Shown here: positions 17,501 through 26,146 of the stretch, piece by piece | How the letters are laid out: every line of letters starts with the position of its first letter | How positions within the stretch are numbered: the stretch's first letter is position 1 | Assembly (NCBI GenBank): GCA_947489585.1 | Contig: CANLEE010000005.1 | Location: 224,723 to 288,722, forward strand | Direction of reading: 5' to 3' | DNA from: an uncultured Psychroserpens sp. | GTDB taxonomy: Bacteria > Bacteroidota > Bacteroidia > Flavobacteriales > Flavobacteriaceae | Length of the DNA: 64,000 bases | Program-made: the position numbers and the translations under genes | The notes under the pieces: model-generated | Told to the model about the DNA's origin: nothing | What the model saw: only the letters and a program-made list of their open reading frames with translations | Databases searched by the model: none

Positions 17501-17844
17501 CAGAATTACAAATATTTGAAACTGAAATCACTGATCGTTTTGGAGAGTTGCCAATTCAAGTGATTGATTTATTAAATAGTGTACGTATCAAGTGGATTGC
17601 CACAAAAATTGGTCTTGAAAAAATCATCATGAAAAAAGGGCGCTTTGTAGGTTACTTTATTAATGATCAACAGAGTCCGTTTTATCAAAGTGATAACTTC
17701 ACAAAAGTATTACAGTATATTCAATCGCGTCCAAAAGATTGTAAAATGAAAGAAAAACAAACTAGAAATGGGTTGCGTTTGTTATTAACTTTCGAGCATA
17801 TCAAATCCGTCAAGCAAGCACTTGGAAGGCTTCAAGAGATATGA
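14515..17844 (+). CDS. mfd: Transcription-repair coupling factor Mfd
   Basis: A 1109-residue ATP-dependent translocase that removes stalled RNA polymerase and recruits UvrA. In order: UvrB-like N-terminal region (FYPGSYRRPYQIEETDNANV, GEFSVRGGIVDVF), the RNA-polymerase-interacting domain (GDYVTHIDHGIGKFGGL, about residues 435-500), RecG-like helicase with Walker A VCGDVGFGKTEVA, DEEQ box, LTATPIPRTLQFSL, the QMRGRVGRS motif VI, and the C-terminal TRCF domain. Complete. The start appears to be TTG at 14515: the only nearby ATG (14510) is out of frame and encodes just two codons. The stop overlaps the next gene as ATGA, so the downstream transporter is translationally coupled. Confidence 0.95.
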   Translation: MSKTILSQTYAQALQMQNLQTTIAQTKAKLHLKGLVGSSLSLVISEVFKASELPFLLLFNDKEEAAFYLNDLEVLLNDKDVLFYPGSYRRPYQIEETDNANVLLRSEVLNRINSRKKPAIIVTYPDALFEKVVTRRELEKNTLKISVGDELSIDFVNEVLFEYQFKRVDFVTEPGEFSVRGGIVDVFSFSHDEPYRIEFFGDDVDSIRTFDVETQLSTEQIKKIGIIPNVANKFLEESRQSFLKYIAQKTVVFSKDTDILFSRIDEFFEKAEATFKALSSELKHSKPEELFCNSDLLKRQFLEFSLVEFGTTSIFSVEKIEYNTTPQPSFNKQFNLLIDDLNTNHNKGYTNYIVCASEQQAKRFHDIFEDVEQEVHYQTIVLSLYQGFIDHNQKITCYTDHQIFERYHKFHLKNGYAKKQAITLKELTNLDIGDYVTHIDHGIGKFGGLQKIDVEGKKQEAIKLVYGERDVLYLSIHSLHKITKFNGKDGKPPKIYKLGSKAWKTLKQKTKSRVKEIAFNLIQVYAKRKLEKGYQYKPDSYLQHELEASFIYEDTPDQITSTADIKADMESERPMDRLVCGDVGFGKTEVAIRAAFKAVDNGKQVAILVPTTILAYQHNKTISERLKDFPVTVDYLNRFRTAKEKRITLEKLEKGHVDIIIGTHQLVNKNVKFKDLGLLIVDEEQKFGVAVKEKLKTLKENVDVLTLTATPIPRTLQFSLMAARDLSVITTAPPNRYPIESHVIRFNEETIRDAVTYEIQRGGQIFFIHNRIENIKEVAGMIQRLVPDAKIGIGHGRLDGKKLELLMLAFMNGEFDVLVSTTIVESGLDVPNANTIFINNANNFGLSDLHQMRGRVGRSNKKAFCYFITPEYSAMTNDARKRITALEQFTELGSGFNIAMKDLEIRGAGDLLGGEQSGFINDIGFDTYQKILNEAIEELKENEFKDLYKDSDKVKDYVKDITIDTDFELLFPDDYVNSITERLNLYTKLNTLKTEAELQIFETEITDRFGELPIQVIDLLNSVRIKWIATKIGLEKIIMKKGRFVGYFINDQQSPFYQSDNFTKVLQYIQSRPKDCKMKEKQTRNGLRLLLTFEHIKSVKQALGRLQEI

Positions 17845-18707
17845 AAAACACACATTTAAAACATGTCATTTGGCTCACAATTGCTACTATTTTTATTAGT
17901 ACATCTGGAGCTTTAGGCAAATTTATAGACATGCCTATTGCGGTTATTATTTGGTGGCGATGTGCTTTAGGTGCTATCTTTTTATTGGTGTTTTGTAAAT
18001 ACAAAAAAATTCAACTCAAGATTAATTCTGGTCATGACCGACTTACTTTTTTTATTGCAGCATTGTTTTTAGGTGCACATTGGATCACTTACTTCCATGC
18101 ATTAAAGGTCTCAAATGTAGCCATAGGGATGCTATCGCTTTTCACATTTCCTGTTTTCACCACGTTACTAGAACCTTTATTTTCAAAAGAAAAATTGGAC
18201 CCAATGCATATGGTTCTTGGTGCACTGGTTTTACTTGGTGTTTATTTTTTAGTTCCAGATTTTGATTTAGAAAGTTCCCAGTTACAAGGTGTACTTTGGG
18301 GAATTATTTCTGCTATTTGTTATGCCATTAGAACACTAATGTTAAAGCAGCACGTTTCAGTTTATAATGGTAGTATGTTGATGTTTTACCAAGTGGCAAT
18401 TTTGGCAGCTGTTCTACTACCTTCTTTAATTATATTAGATACTTCAGCTATCAAAACGCAATATCCTTATGTAATTATATTAGCGTTAGTAACCACAGCT
18501 ATAGGTCATACGCTATTTGTTAATAGTTTAAATCATTTTAAGGCAAGTACTGTTAGCATTATTGCAAGTACACAGCCGGTTTTTGGAATTATTATCGCTT
18601 TTTTATTCTTGAATGAAATTCCTACTTTGAACACCTTTTTAGGCGGAACACTAATCATTTCTACAGTGATTATCGAAAGTATACGTTCGAAAGGAAAAAA
18701 ATCCTGA
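17841..18707 (+). CDS. DMT-superfamily EamA transporter
   Basis: A 288-residue, ten-helix inner-membrane protein with two EamA repeats (about residues 8-140 and 150-282). The SGALGKFIDMP segment in helix 1, the ALKVSNVAIGMLSLFTFPVFT and the mirror ASTVSIIASTQPVFGIIIAFLFLNE are typical. Members export or import amino acids, nucleobases and other metabolites, and the substrate is not readable here. It overlaps the mfd stop by four bases (ATGA). Confidence 0.9.
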   Translation: MKNTHLKHVIWLTIATIFISTSGALGKFIDMPIAVIIWWRCALGAIFLLVFCKYKKIQLKINSGHDRLTFFIAALFLGAHWITYFHALKVSNVAIGMLSLFTFPVFTTLLEPLFSKEKLDPMHMVLGALVLLGVYFLVPDFDLESSQLQGVLWGIISAICYAIRTLMLKQHVSVYNGSMLMFYQVAILAAVLLPSLIILDTSAIKTQYPYVIILALVTTAIGHTLFVNSLNHFKASTVSIIASTQPVFGIIIAFLFLNEIPTLNTFLGGTLIISTVIIESIRSKGKKS

Positions 18708-18758
18708 TATTTGGCTCGATATTTGAAATTGAATATGTGTTTAAAAAATTAAATACCA

Positions 18759-20069
18759 ATGAAAAAACTTTTATTTTTATTTGCCTTAGTTCCAACATTC
18801 TTTTTTGCTCAAAATAGCATTAGTGGTGTGTTCTCTCCTGCCGATGAATATACCTATGCGTTTTTATATCATGCAACACCTACCAGTTCAGACTATATTA
18901 ATAGAGCGCAACTTGGTCAAGATGGTAGTTTTAGTATTCCCTTAGATTCTACAGCAACGCCAGGGATTTATAAAATTGTATATGCCTTACCACCTGAAGA
19001 AAATAATTTCGATTTTATTTACAACGGAAAAGAATCTGTGGCATTTACGTTTAGTGTAGATAATGGATTAGAATTTACCAATGGTCAAGACAATAAACTT
19101 TGGGCATCTTATACCAAGAGTATGGAAATGGTCAATATGACTCTTAGTAATTTTTATACTCAAGAAAGCACCGATGAAAAAGCATATGCCGATATCATAA
19201 AAACATTACAAGACACGCAAACAGCTTATGAAACGTCATCAGAAGGCACACTAGCCTCCGTATTTATTAAAGCAAATACACCTTATATTCCTCAAGGTTT
19301 TGAAGACTTATCTACCTATTCTAAAAATTTAAAACGCACCTATCTAGAGCATGTCGATTTTAGTAATCCTTTATTACAAAGTTCAGACTTTTTAGTAGAT
19401 CGCGTCTTGGCTTATATCTTCGGAATGACTGCTAATACCAAAAATGAAACTTATAAAAAAGATGTTGATGCTTTAATGACTACCATTGGAAATGGTAATA
19501 CAGACATTAAAACAATTTTATATGAAATGATATGGAGACGTTTTAAAGGTATGGACAATCCTGAGTTGGCAAATTATGTTACAGATAATCACTTATTAGA
19601 ATTAACTAAAAAAACAAACTACGAAGCATTAGCTGAGCAATTAATAGCTTACAAAAACAATACAATTGGTAATAAATCAGCCAACTTTGACTTAGCGTTT
19701 ACCAAAGATGGCGCAACTGTAACAACAACACTTCATGATTTAGATATCGCAGAGCAATATTTAGTAATTTTTTGGAGCAGTGGTTGCGGACATTGTCTTG
19801 ATGAGCTTCCAAAAGTTAAAGCGATGTTAGCTAATAATAAAGCGCTACAGGTGATTGCTTTTGGGCTCGAAGAAGAACCAGACAATTGGCAAACTAAAAT
19901 TGTAGAGTACCCAGATTTTATTCATGTATTAGGCTTAGGAAAATGGGATAACCCAACTGCCGATGCTTACGGTATAGAATCAACACCTTCATATTTTGTA
20001 TTAGACAAAAACAAAAACATCATAGCAAAACCTTATGATGTCGAAGCTTTAGAGAAGGTTTTAAAATAA
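18759..20069 (+). CDS. Secreted TlpA-like thioredoxin-domain protein
   Basis: A 436-residue exported protein with signal peptide (MKKLLFLFALVPTFFFAQ), an N-terminal DUF4369-like beta domain (GVFSPADEYTYAFLYHATP ... about residues 20-110), a helical linker, and a C-terminal thioredoxin fold with the redox pair C343-G-H-C346 and the cis-Pro region STPSYFV. Such Bacteroidota proteins are periplasmic disulfide oxidoreductases. The first Trx residues (LVIFWSSGCGHC) match TlpA/ResA. A bidirectional terminator follows. Confidence 0.85.
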   Translation: MKKLLFLFALVPTFFFAQNSISGVFSPADEYTYAFLYHATPTSSDYINRAQLGQDGSFSIPLDSTATPGIYKIVYALPPEENNFDFIYNGKESVAFTFSVDNGLEFTNGQDNKLWASYTKSMEMVNMTLSNFYTQESTDEKAYADIIKTLQDTQTAYETSSEGTLASVFIKANTPYIPQGFEDLSTYSKNLKRTYLEHVDFSNPLLQSSDFLVDRVLAYIFGMTANTKNETYKKDVDALMTTIGNGNTDIKTILYEMIWRRFKGMDNPELANYVTDNHLLELTKKTNYEALAEQLIAYKNNTIGNKSANFDLAFTKDGATVTTTLHDLDIAEQYLVIFWSSGCGHCLDELPKVKAMLANNKALQVIAFGLEEEPDNWQTKIVEYPDFIHVLGLGKWDNPTADAYGIESTPSYFVLDKNKNIIAKPYDVEALEKVLK

Positions 20070-20071
20070 TA

Positions 20072-20103
20072 AAAAAAGCGCAACAAAATGTTGCGCTTTT
20101 TTT
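20072..20103. terminator. Bidirectional terminator
   Basis: AAAAAAGCGCAAC pairs with GTTGCGCTTTTTT around an AAAAT loop, between the stops of the TlpA-like gene and the convergent LysM gene. It is the strongest hairpin in this part of the window. Confidence 0.9.
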
Positions 20104-20120
20104 ATATACTAAGTCTAAAC

Positions 20121-20630
20121 TTAATCTAAATTTGGAATACGTAACACTTGTCCTGGATAAATTTTATCAGGGTCAGTTAACATCGGTTTGTTTGCTTCAA
20201 AAATTTCAGGATATTTCATTGCATTACCATAATAGTGCTTTGCTATCTTTCCTAAAGTATCTCCACTAGCAACTGTATGAAATTGTGCTTCTGGTTCTAC
20301 ATGTTCTACAGTCATATTATCATCAACCGTTGCGATACCAGTAGTATTACCGACTACTAAAATTACTTTTTCTCTTGTTGCTTGATCATAAGCCATTCCA
20401 GATATTCTAGCCATATCATCATCAACAAATATGTTTAAACCATCTACTCGTAATTGTAAATCGTTGATGGTGTCTTCTAAATTTCTTGCTGCCGCTTCTT
20501 CTAATCGTAATTCGGCTGCATCGGCTGCTCTTCTTGCTTTTTCTTTTGCTATTGCGGCTTCTTCTTCTGTTGTTTTTCCTATCCCGAAAACTTTAGCGCC
20601 CGTGTTTTTAATAAATGAAAATAATCCCAT
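20121..20630 (-). CDS. BON-LysM protein (Kbp/YgaU-like)
   Basis: A 169-residue protein without a signal peptide. A short helical, Ala/Glu-rich N-terminus (residues about 15-55) precedes a BON domain (LRVDGLNIFVDDDMARISGMA ... VDDNMTVEHV, about 55-110) and a LysM domain (YTV-like FHTVASGDTLGKIAKHYYGN ... GQVLRIP, about 115-167). This BON+LysM order is that of E. coli Kbp/YgaU, a cytoplasmic K+-binding protein; most homologues are annotated peptidoglycan-binding LysM proteins. The lack of an export signal favours a Kbp-like intracellular role, which is inference. Confidence 0.85.
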   Translation of the reverse strand: MGLFSFIKNTGAKVFGIGKTTEEEAAIAKEKARRAADAAELRLEEAAARNLEDTINDLQLRVDGLNIFVDDDMARISGMAYDQATREKVILVVGNTTGIATVDDNMTVEHVEPEAQFHTVASGDTLGKIAKHYYGNAMKYPEIFEANKPMLTDPDKIYPGQVLRIPNLD

Positions 20631-20756
20631 GATTGTCTGTTCTTTTAAGGTTATAAATTATGTATTTATATAGTTGGCGAAATTGTATATCAATTCCAAT
20701 TATATAACCAACTACATTACTTCGACACAGTTTGAAGCTTAGAAGTCACTTTCCGA

Positions 20757-20804
20757 AGAAAAAATAAAAGAAAACGCCCAACTCAAATGAATGAGATGGA
20801 CGTT
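20757..20804 (-). terminator. Minus-strand terminator
   Basis: On the minus strand AACGTCCATCTCA pairs with TGAGTTGGGCGTT (one mismatch, one G-T pair) across a six-base loop, and a T-rich tail follows. It lies 28 bases after the stop of the lipoprotein gene at 20832. Confidence 0.8.
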
Positions 20805-20831
20805 TCTGGAGTCTAAATAACCAACCAAAAT

Positions 20832-21782
20832 CTAGCTCCTTGTATTTACCCTAGGGTTATCTTTTTTAGCAGTTTTCTGCTTACGTTTTTTTAATTGTTT
20901 TGAACCTTCAACTTTTCTTCCCGAAGCATCAGTTTCTCTTAAGAATTGAATGTATCCACGTCCTGTAAATTCATATATAGTTTCTGACGATGGATGGAAT
21001 AACTCTATCCTTTGATCATTAATAACGCTCAATTCGAAGTATTCATTGTCGAAGAAATCATAATCTAGTGTTAATGTTTTTAAATACATGTCTCCACTAA
21101 CATCTCCAACACCATAAATGCCTGTATAGTCCCAGTAAATATTATCTGGATTCCCGATGTTTACATCTTGAGAGCTTCTAAATTCTGAATCATTCCCACC
21201 AGCTAAAAACTGAAGGTAGTTTTCATTATCAAACTCATTTAATACACCCATTTCACTAGTATATGTTTTTTCCCAAGCTTCATATTCTTGTAAGAAATAG
21301 TGAATATTATCATAGAACACAAAGTCATAATCAAAATTACTTCTCTGGAAACCATTTAAGAAGTATGACGTATCATTAAATGGGTTATACAATTCTATTG
21401 TATTATTATCTATTTGATAGACATCAAAGGTTTCAAAACCATCAATATCATGGTCGATATCTAAAATCATATTGTAAGCATCGTAAGTTCCTACGTCAAT
21501 ACCATACCCATTTCCTTGACTTCCGAAGCCAACTAAATTGTTATTCGCATAAAACACACCATTTCTAAATGATACTGTAAATGCAATTTGTAAAAAAGGC
21601 GTTTCGCCTTGACCTAAAGTTTCATTGATATCTACATACCATAATTCGTATGAATTCAACAACTGGTTTAAGGTGATACCAGGTTGATTATCAAAATCAT
21701 TAACAATAACCTCTTCTGTATAACAAGAGGTAAATAGAAGTGCTGTTAAAGCAAAGCCTAAGCATATTTTTATCGTTTTCAT
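20832..21782 (-). CDS. Lipoprotein of unknown function
   Basis: A 316-residue protein with a type II signal peptide (lipobox LLFTSC at about residues 15-20). The mature part is very rich in Asp, Asn, Tyr and Phe, contains two similar beta-rich halves (FDNQPGITLNQLLNSYELWYVDIN... and FLQEYEAWEKTY...), and ends in a strongly basic tail (KQLKKRKQKTAKK). I recognise it only as a type conserved in Flavobacteriaceae. The aromatic/acidic composition suggests a surface-exposed lipoprotein. It is transcribed away from gpsA and ends at a clear terminator. Confidence 0.75.
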   Translation of the reverse strand: MKTIKICLGFALTALLFTSCYTEEVIVNDFDNQPGITLNQLLNSYELWYVDINETLGQGETPFLQIAFTVSFRNGVFYANNNLVGFGSQGNGYGIDVGTYDAYNMILDIDHDIDGFETFDVYQIDNNTIELYNPFNDTSYFLNGFQRSNFDYDFVFYDNIHYFLQEYEAWEKTYTSEMGVLNEFDNENYLQFLAGGNDSEFRSSQDVNIGNPDNIYWDYTGIYGVGDVSGDMYLKTLTLDYDFFDNEYFELSVINDQRIELFHPSSETIYEFTGRGYIQFLRETDASGRKVEGSKQLKKRKQKTAKKDNPRVNTRS

Positions 21783-21879
21783 AGTCGTTTATTTTAGGGT
21801 TACATTTATGTAAGTTTCAAAACGCGTGCCAAAAACGAAAGTCTACTCTGTTTCGCTTCGGAAACGTCTATAAAATGCT

Positions 21880-21887
21880 TATTTTTG
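21880..21887 (+). promoter_or_regulatory. -7 promoter box of gpsA (TATTTTTG)
   Basis: Exact TAnnTTTG match, 25 bases before the gpsA ATG. Confidence 0.5.
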
Positions 21888-21912
21888 AGTAACAGAAATT
21901 GATAATCTATTT

Positions 21913-22914
21913 ATGAGTCAACCATTAAAATATGCTGTATTTGGCGCAGGAAGTTGGGCAACTGCTATTGTAAAGATGCTCTGTGAAAACTTAGATGAAG
22001 TGGGATGGTACATGCGCAGCGTGTATACAAAAGAACATTTACTAAAAGAACAACACAACCCAAGTTATTTGAGCTCTGTAGAATTTAAAACCGAACAGCT
22101 CAAATTAAGCAACGATATTAATGAAATTGCTGAATGGGCCGATGTTTTAATTTTCGTTATTCCGTCTGCATTTATACATGCTGAATTAGAAAAACTCTCT
22201 ATTGATATTTCGAATAAAACTGTCGTTTCTGCTGTAAAAGGTATTATGCCAGAATCTGGATTATTAGTTGGTGAGCACTTTCATGATATTTACCATATCC
22301 CTTTTGAAAACATTGCAGTTATTGCTGGGCCTTGCCATGCCGAAGAAGTCGCTCTTGAACGTTTATCATATTTAACAATTTCGTGTGCCGATGCCGAAAA
22401 AGCACAAACTATTGCTGATGCTTTATCTAGCGATTATATCAAAACCAAAATTAGTGATGATATTATTGGAACTGAATATGCCGTCATGCTAAAAAACATA
22501 TATGCTATTGCTGCCGGTATGGCTCATGGTTTAGGCTATGGTGACAATTTTCAAAGTGTATTGATGAGCAATGCAATTCGTGAAATGAAACGCTTTATCA
22601 AAAAAATGCACAAGATGAAGCGCAACATCAATAATTCGGCTTATTTAGGTGATTTATTAGTGACGGGTTACTCCACGTTTTCGAGAAATCGCATGTTTGG
22701 AAACATGATTGGTAAAGGCTATACCGTAAAATCTGCACAAATGGAAATGAATATGGTTGCCGAAGGTTATTATGCGACCAAAAGTGCACATGAACTCAAT
22801 CTCAAAAACACAAAAAAAACACGCTTACCTATCATTAATGCGGTTTATGAGATTTTATATGAGAATAAAAACCCAAAGAAGGTCTTTAAGAAATTAACAG
22901 ATAAGTTGGATTAG
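21913..22914 (+). CDS. gpsA: NAD(P)H-dependent glycerol-3-phosphate dehydrogenase
   Basis: A 333-residue cytoplasmic enzyme reducing dihydroxyacetone phosphate to sn-glycerol 3-phosphate for phospholipid synthesis. The N-terminal nucleotide-binding motif is FGAGSWATA (residues 9-17), followed by VKGI, the IAGPCHAEEV substrate segment, and the catalytic Lys in VMLKNIYAIAAGMAHGLGYGDN. Length is normal. It has its own promoter. The stop codon is directly adjacent to the stop of the convergent small membrane protein gene, with no intergenic base. Confidence 0.95.
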   Translation: MSQPLKYAVFGAGSWATAIVKMLCENLDEVGWYMRSVYTKEHLLKEQHNPSYLSSVEFKTEQLKLSNDINEIAEWADVLIFVIPSAFIHAELEKLSIDISNKTVVSAVKGIMPESGLLVGEHFHDIYHIPFENIAVIAGPCHAEEVALERLSYLTISCADAEKAQTIADALSSDYIKTKISDDIIGTEYAVMLKNIYAIAAGMAHGLGYGDNFQSVLMSNAIREMKRFIKKMHKMKRNINNSAYLGDLLVTGYSTFSRNRMFGNMIGKGYTVKSAQMEMNMVAEGYYATKSAHELNLKNTKKTRLPIINAVYEILYENKNPKKVFKKLTDKLD

Positions 22915-23223
22915 TTACTCTTCTTCCCAATCTTCAGAAAGGTCATCTAATTCATCTATTTGCTCTTTGGTTTTATTAATTTTCTTATTCAAAAAATAAG
23001 GCATTCCAAAAATTGAAACTAGAAAAATTAGATTCAAAGGAATATATACATATAACAACCATTTTACCCATTGGTGTTCCCAAAAGATATAAAACAAAAC
23101 AATGGCAATGATTGTTCTAATCACATACATGATTAATTTTTTACGTCTGTATTCAGGAGAAAGTACAGTGTTTTCTCGAGCTGTTTTTAATTCATCTTCA
23201 AATTGTTGCTTAAAATCTTCCAT
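22915..23223 (-). CDS. Small two-helix membrane protein, unknown
   Basis: A 102-residue protein with a charged N-terminal helix, two adjacent transmembrane segments (about residues 31-46 and 51-75) and an acidic C-terminus (DELDDLSEDWEEE). No known domain recognised. It follows the 23237 gene by 13 bases, so the two form a small operon driven from the box at 23671. It ends flush against the gpsA stop. Confidence 0.7.
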   Translation of the reverse strand: MEDFKQQFEDELKTARENTVLSPEYRRKKLIMYVIRTIIAIVLFYIFWEHQWVKWLLYVYIPLNLIFLVSIFGMPYFLNKKINKTKEQIDELDDLSEDWEEE

Positions 23224-23236
23224 GCCTAAATTTAAA

Positions 23237-23632
23237 CTATTTCACTAAGATTCCTTTTAACTGCATCAGTGGAATCGTCTGTAATGCTTTAGTGTTTATG
23301 GTATTCTTCCTAAAGAGATACGTTTTATCTAACATTTGGTTGCCTTCAAAAAAAGTAACTTTAAATTCATTATTAAGTGCAAGTACATCATTTTGCATAA
23401 ACTCTATTTTGGCGTAACTTCTTGCAGGTAATAGTTTTATGGTATGTCGCATCACGGGCGTGATTTTAGTTTCTGAATAACCCTTTGAGGCAATCAAAAC
23501 TGTATCTAAATCGACATCTTTATTATTGATGATATAAGCATTCCAATCATTAGTTTTATACTCGTGATGTTGTTCTTGAACTACAGCTACAAAAACGTCT
23601 TCTACTTCTGGAATTTCAATATCTTTTCTCAT
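23237..23632 (-). CDS. Conserved hypothetical soluble protein
   Basis: A 131-residue protein with no signal peptide, no membrane segment and no domain I recognise. It is predicted mostly beta. Codon use and base composition match the neighbours and the frame is clean, so it is very likely a real gene. It is paired with the downstream membrane protein at 22915. Confidence 0.7.
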   Translation of the reverse strand: MRKDIEIPEVEDVFVAVVQEQHHEYKTNDWNAYIINNKDVDLDTVLIASKGYSETKITPVMRHTIKLLPARSYAKIEFMQNDVLALNNEFKVTFFEGNQMLDKTYLFRKNTINTKALQTIPLMQLKGILVK

Positions 23633-23670
23633 GTTATTTCATGCTTAATGCGAAATACTTTAATTTAGAG

Positions 23671-23678
23671 CAAAAATA
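23671..23678 (-). promoter_or_regulatory. -7 promoter box (TATTTTTG, minus strand)
   Basis: Exact TAnnTTTG on the minus strand, 39 bases before the ATG at 23632. It lies in the divergent gap with the S9 peptidase gene. Confidence 0.45.
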
Positions 23679-23697
23679 ATCCATTTAATATTTTCTG

Positions 23698-26058
23698 ATG
23701 AGACATTGTTCATTTTTCCTACTACTTTTAGTAACAAGTTTAAGTTTTTCTCAAGTTAAAAACGAATCTAAGCTTAGCATAGATCAAATTATGCAAGGTG
23801 AAGATTTTATTGGTTATCTACCTACCAACGTGTCTTGGGATAACGATAGTAAACACATCCATTTTAGTTGGAATCCAGATAATGATACCATTAGATCTGC
23901 TTATCATGTTAATATCAATTCAAAACAGATAAAAAAAACAGCATTCAGCGCTTTAAAAGCAAGAGATAATAATGGTGATTTTTCAAAAGATTATAAGCTA
24001 AAAGTTTATCAAAAAAGTGGTGATTTGTTTTTGCTAAATTTGGCAAACAACACAACCAAACGCCTTACTAATACCAATGCATTTGAATCAAACCCTGAAT
24101 TCTCTGGTGATGAGAAATCTATTCTTTATCAGCTAAATAACAACCTTTATCAGTGGCAAATCGCCGATGGAACTTTAAAACAATTAACTTATTTTAAATC
24201 AGGCAATGAAAAACCAGAAAGCAAACCAAATGCGCAAGATCAATGGCTCACGGATGATCAATTTGAGCTTATTAATATCTTAGAAAAACGTAAAAACCAG
24301 AATGATGCTAGAAACTACAGACGTGAACAAACGCAACTTGATAAATTAGAGCCAATTTATTTAGGCGATAAAAATTTATTTGGCCTTTCGGTATCTCCAG
24401 ATTTAAATTATGTGGTGTATAACCTATATGCTACTCCAAATGACAAAAACACAATTGTTCCTGATTATGTAACTGAAAGTAGTTACACTGCCGATTTAAA
24501 TGCAAGACCAAATGTTGGAAGCCCACAATACACTTACGAATCATGGATTTTAAATCTGAAAACTGGAGCACATTATCAAATTAATACAGATACAATTGAA
24601 GGTATCAAAGACAAACCTGAGTTTTTAAAAGAGTATGCTGAAGACTCATCAGAATATAAAGACACTTACGAAAGTGCAAGAGAGGTTAGCATCGATAATT
24701 TGAGTTTTTCTGAAGACGGAAAAGCTGTTGTTAATATTGTATCTGCCGATAATAAAGACCGATGGATTATGTCTTTGGATTTAAGTAATGGTACTTTAAA
24801 ATTGATAGATCGACAACATGATGAGGCTTGGATTGGTGGACCAGGAATAGGATGGTTTTCAAATGGTGATATTGGATGGATAGACAATGATCATATTTGG
24901 TTTAAATCTGAAAAAACAGGGTATTCGCACTTGTACGCCGCTAACGTGAATTCTTGGGAAATCAAAGCGCTAACATCAGGTGCTTTTGAAATTCTAGAAA
25001 CGAGCTTATCAAAAGATAAAAAGACCTTTTTTATAACAAGTAATAAAGTGAGTCCTCACGAACAGCATTTTTACCATTTGCCTTCAAAAGGTGGCGCTAT
25101 GAAACAAATAACCTCAAAAGTTGGAGGCCATGAGGTCACAGTATCTCCAGATGAAAAGTCTTTAGCTATTCGGTATTCATTCACAAACAAACCTTGGGAG
25201 CTTTATGTCATGCCTAATAAAGCTGGTGCCGAAATGACCAAACTCACAACGTCTACTACTAAAGCGTTTGATTCATACAATTGGATTGATTCTGAAATCA
25301 TAAACTTTACAGCTCGTGATGGTGCAGAAGTACCAGCGACATTATACAAGCCTGAAGCTGCTAAAAAGAATGGAGCCGCTGTCCTATTTGTTCATGGTGC
25401 TGGATATCTTCAAAATGTACATCGTTGGTGGCCTTCATACTATAGAGAATATATGTTTCATAATATTCTAGTAGATAATGGTTACACCGTTTTAGCTATC
25501 GATTTTAGAGCGAGTGCTGGTTATGGTCGTGATTGGAGAACAGCAATATATAGACATATGGGCGGAAAAGATTTAGACGATCAAATTGATGGTGCCAAAT
25601 ACCTTGTTGAGAATCACGGTATTGATAAAGACAGATTAGGAATCTATGGTGGGTCTTATGGTGGCTTTATAACGTTAATGGCAATGTTTAACTCACCTGA
25701 CACTTTTAAAAGTGGTGCGGCATTACGATCTGTTACAGATTGGGCACATTATAACCATGGGTATACCGCTCCTATATTAAATACGCCTGTTGAAGATCCA
25801 AAAGCGTATAAGCAAAGTTCGCCATTGTATTTTGCTGAAGGCCTTAAAGGACATTTATTAATGTTACACGGTATGATTGATACCAATGTTCATTTTCAAG
25901 ATGTGGTCCGTTTATCACAACGTTTAATTGAGCTGAAAAAAGAAAACTGGGAACTGGCTGTTTTTCCTTTAGAAGGGCACGGGTTTAGAGAAGGTTCTAG
26001 CTGGTCTGATGAATACCGACGTATCTACAAGTTATTTGAAACCACTTTAAAGGATTAA
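23698..26058 (+). CDS. Secreted S9 family (DPP IV-like) prolyl oligopeptidase
   Basis: A 786-residue exported serine peptidase. Signal peptide at residues 1-19 (FLLLLVTSLSFSQ), an eight-bladed beta-propeller region to about residue 530, then the alpha/beta-hydrolase domain. The catalytic triad is S653 in GGSYGGF, D728 in HGMIDTNVHFQD and H761 in LEGHGF. These enzymes cleave X-Pro or X-Ala dipeptides from peptides in the periplasm. The gene stands alone, divergent from the 23632 gene. Confidence 0.92.
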   Translation: MRHCSFFLLLLVTSLSFSQVKNESKLSIDQIMQGEDFIGYLPTNVSWDNDSKHIHFSWNPDNDTIRSAYHVNINSKQIKKTAFSALKARDNNGDFSKDYKLKVYQKSGDLFLLNLANNTTKRLTNTNAFESNPEFSGDEKSILYQLNNNLYQWQIADGTLKQLTYFKSGNEKPESKPNAQDQWLTDDQFELINILEKRKNQNDARNYRREQTQLDKLEPIYLGDKNLFGLSVSPDLNYVVYNLYATPNDKNTIVPDYVTESSYTADLNARPNVGSPQYTYESWILNLKTGAHYQINTDTIEGIKDKPEFLKEYAEDSSEYKDTYESAREVSIDNLSFSEDGKAVVNIVSADNKDRWIMSLDLSNGTLKLIDRQHDEAWIGGPGIGWFSNGDIGWIDNDHIWFKSEKTGYSHLYAANVNSWEIKALTSGAFEILETSLSKDKKTFFITSNKVSPHEQHFYHLPSKGGAMKQITSKVGGHEVTVSPDEKSLAIRYSFTNKPWELYVMPNKAGAEMTKLTTSTTKAFDSYNWIDSEIINFTARDGAEVPATLYKPEAAKKNGAAVLFVHGAGYLQNVHRWWPSYYREYMFHNILVDNGYTVLAIDFRASAGYGRDWRTAIYRHMGGKDLDDQIDGAKYLVENHGIDKDRLGIYGGSYGGFITLMAMFNSPDTFKSGAALRSVTDWAHYNHGYTAPILNTPVEDPKAYKQSSPLYFAEGLKGHLLMLHGMIDTNVHFQDVVRLSQRLIELKKENWELAVFPLEGHGFREGSSWSDEYRRIYKLFETTLKD

Positions 26059-26146
26059 GACAATAAGTTAACATTATCGTTTTGATTTTCTCATAGAATT
26101 AGTCGAACTTAGTAAGCTGTTGATTAACAGATAAAAACTTTAAGTT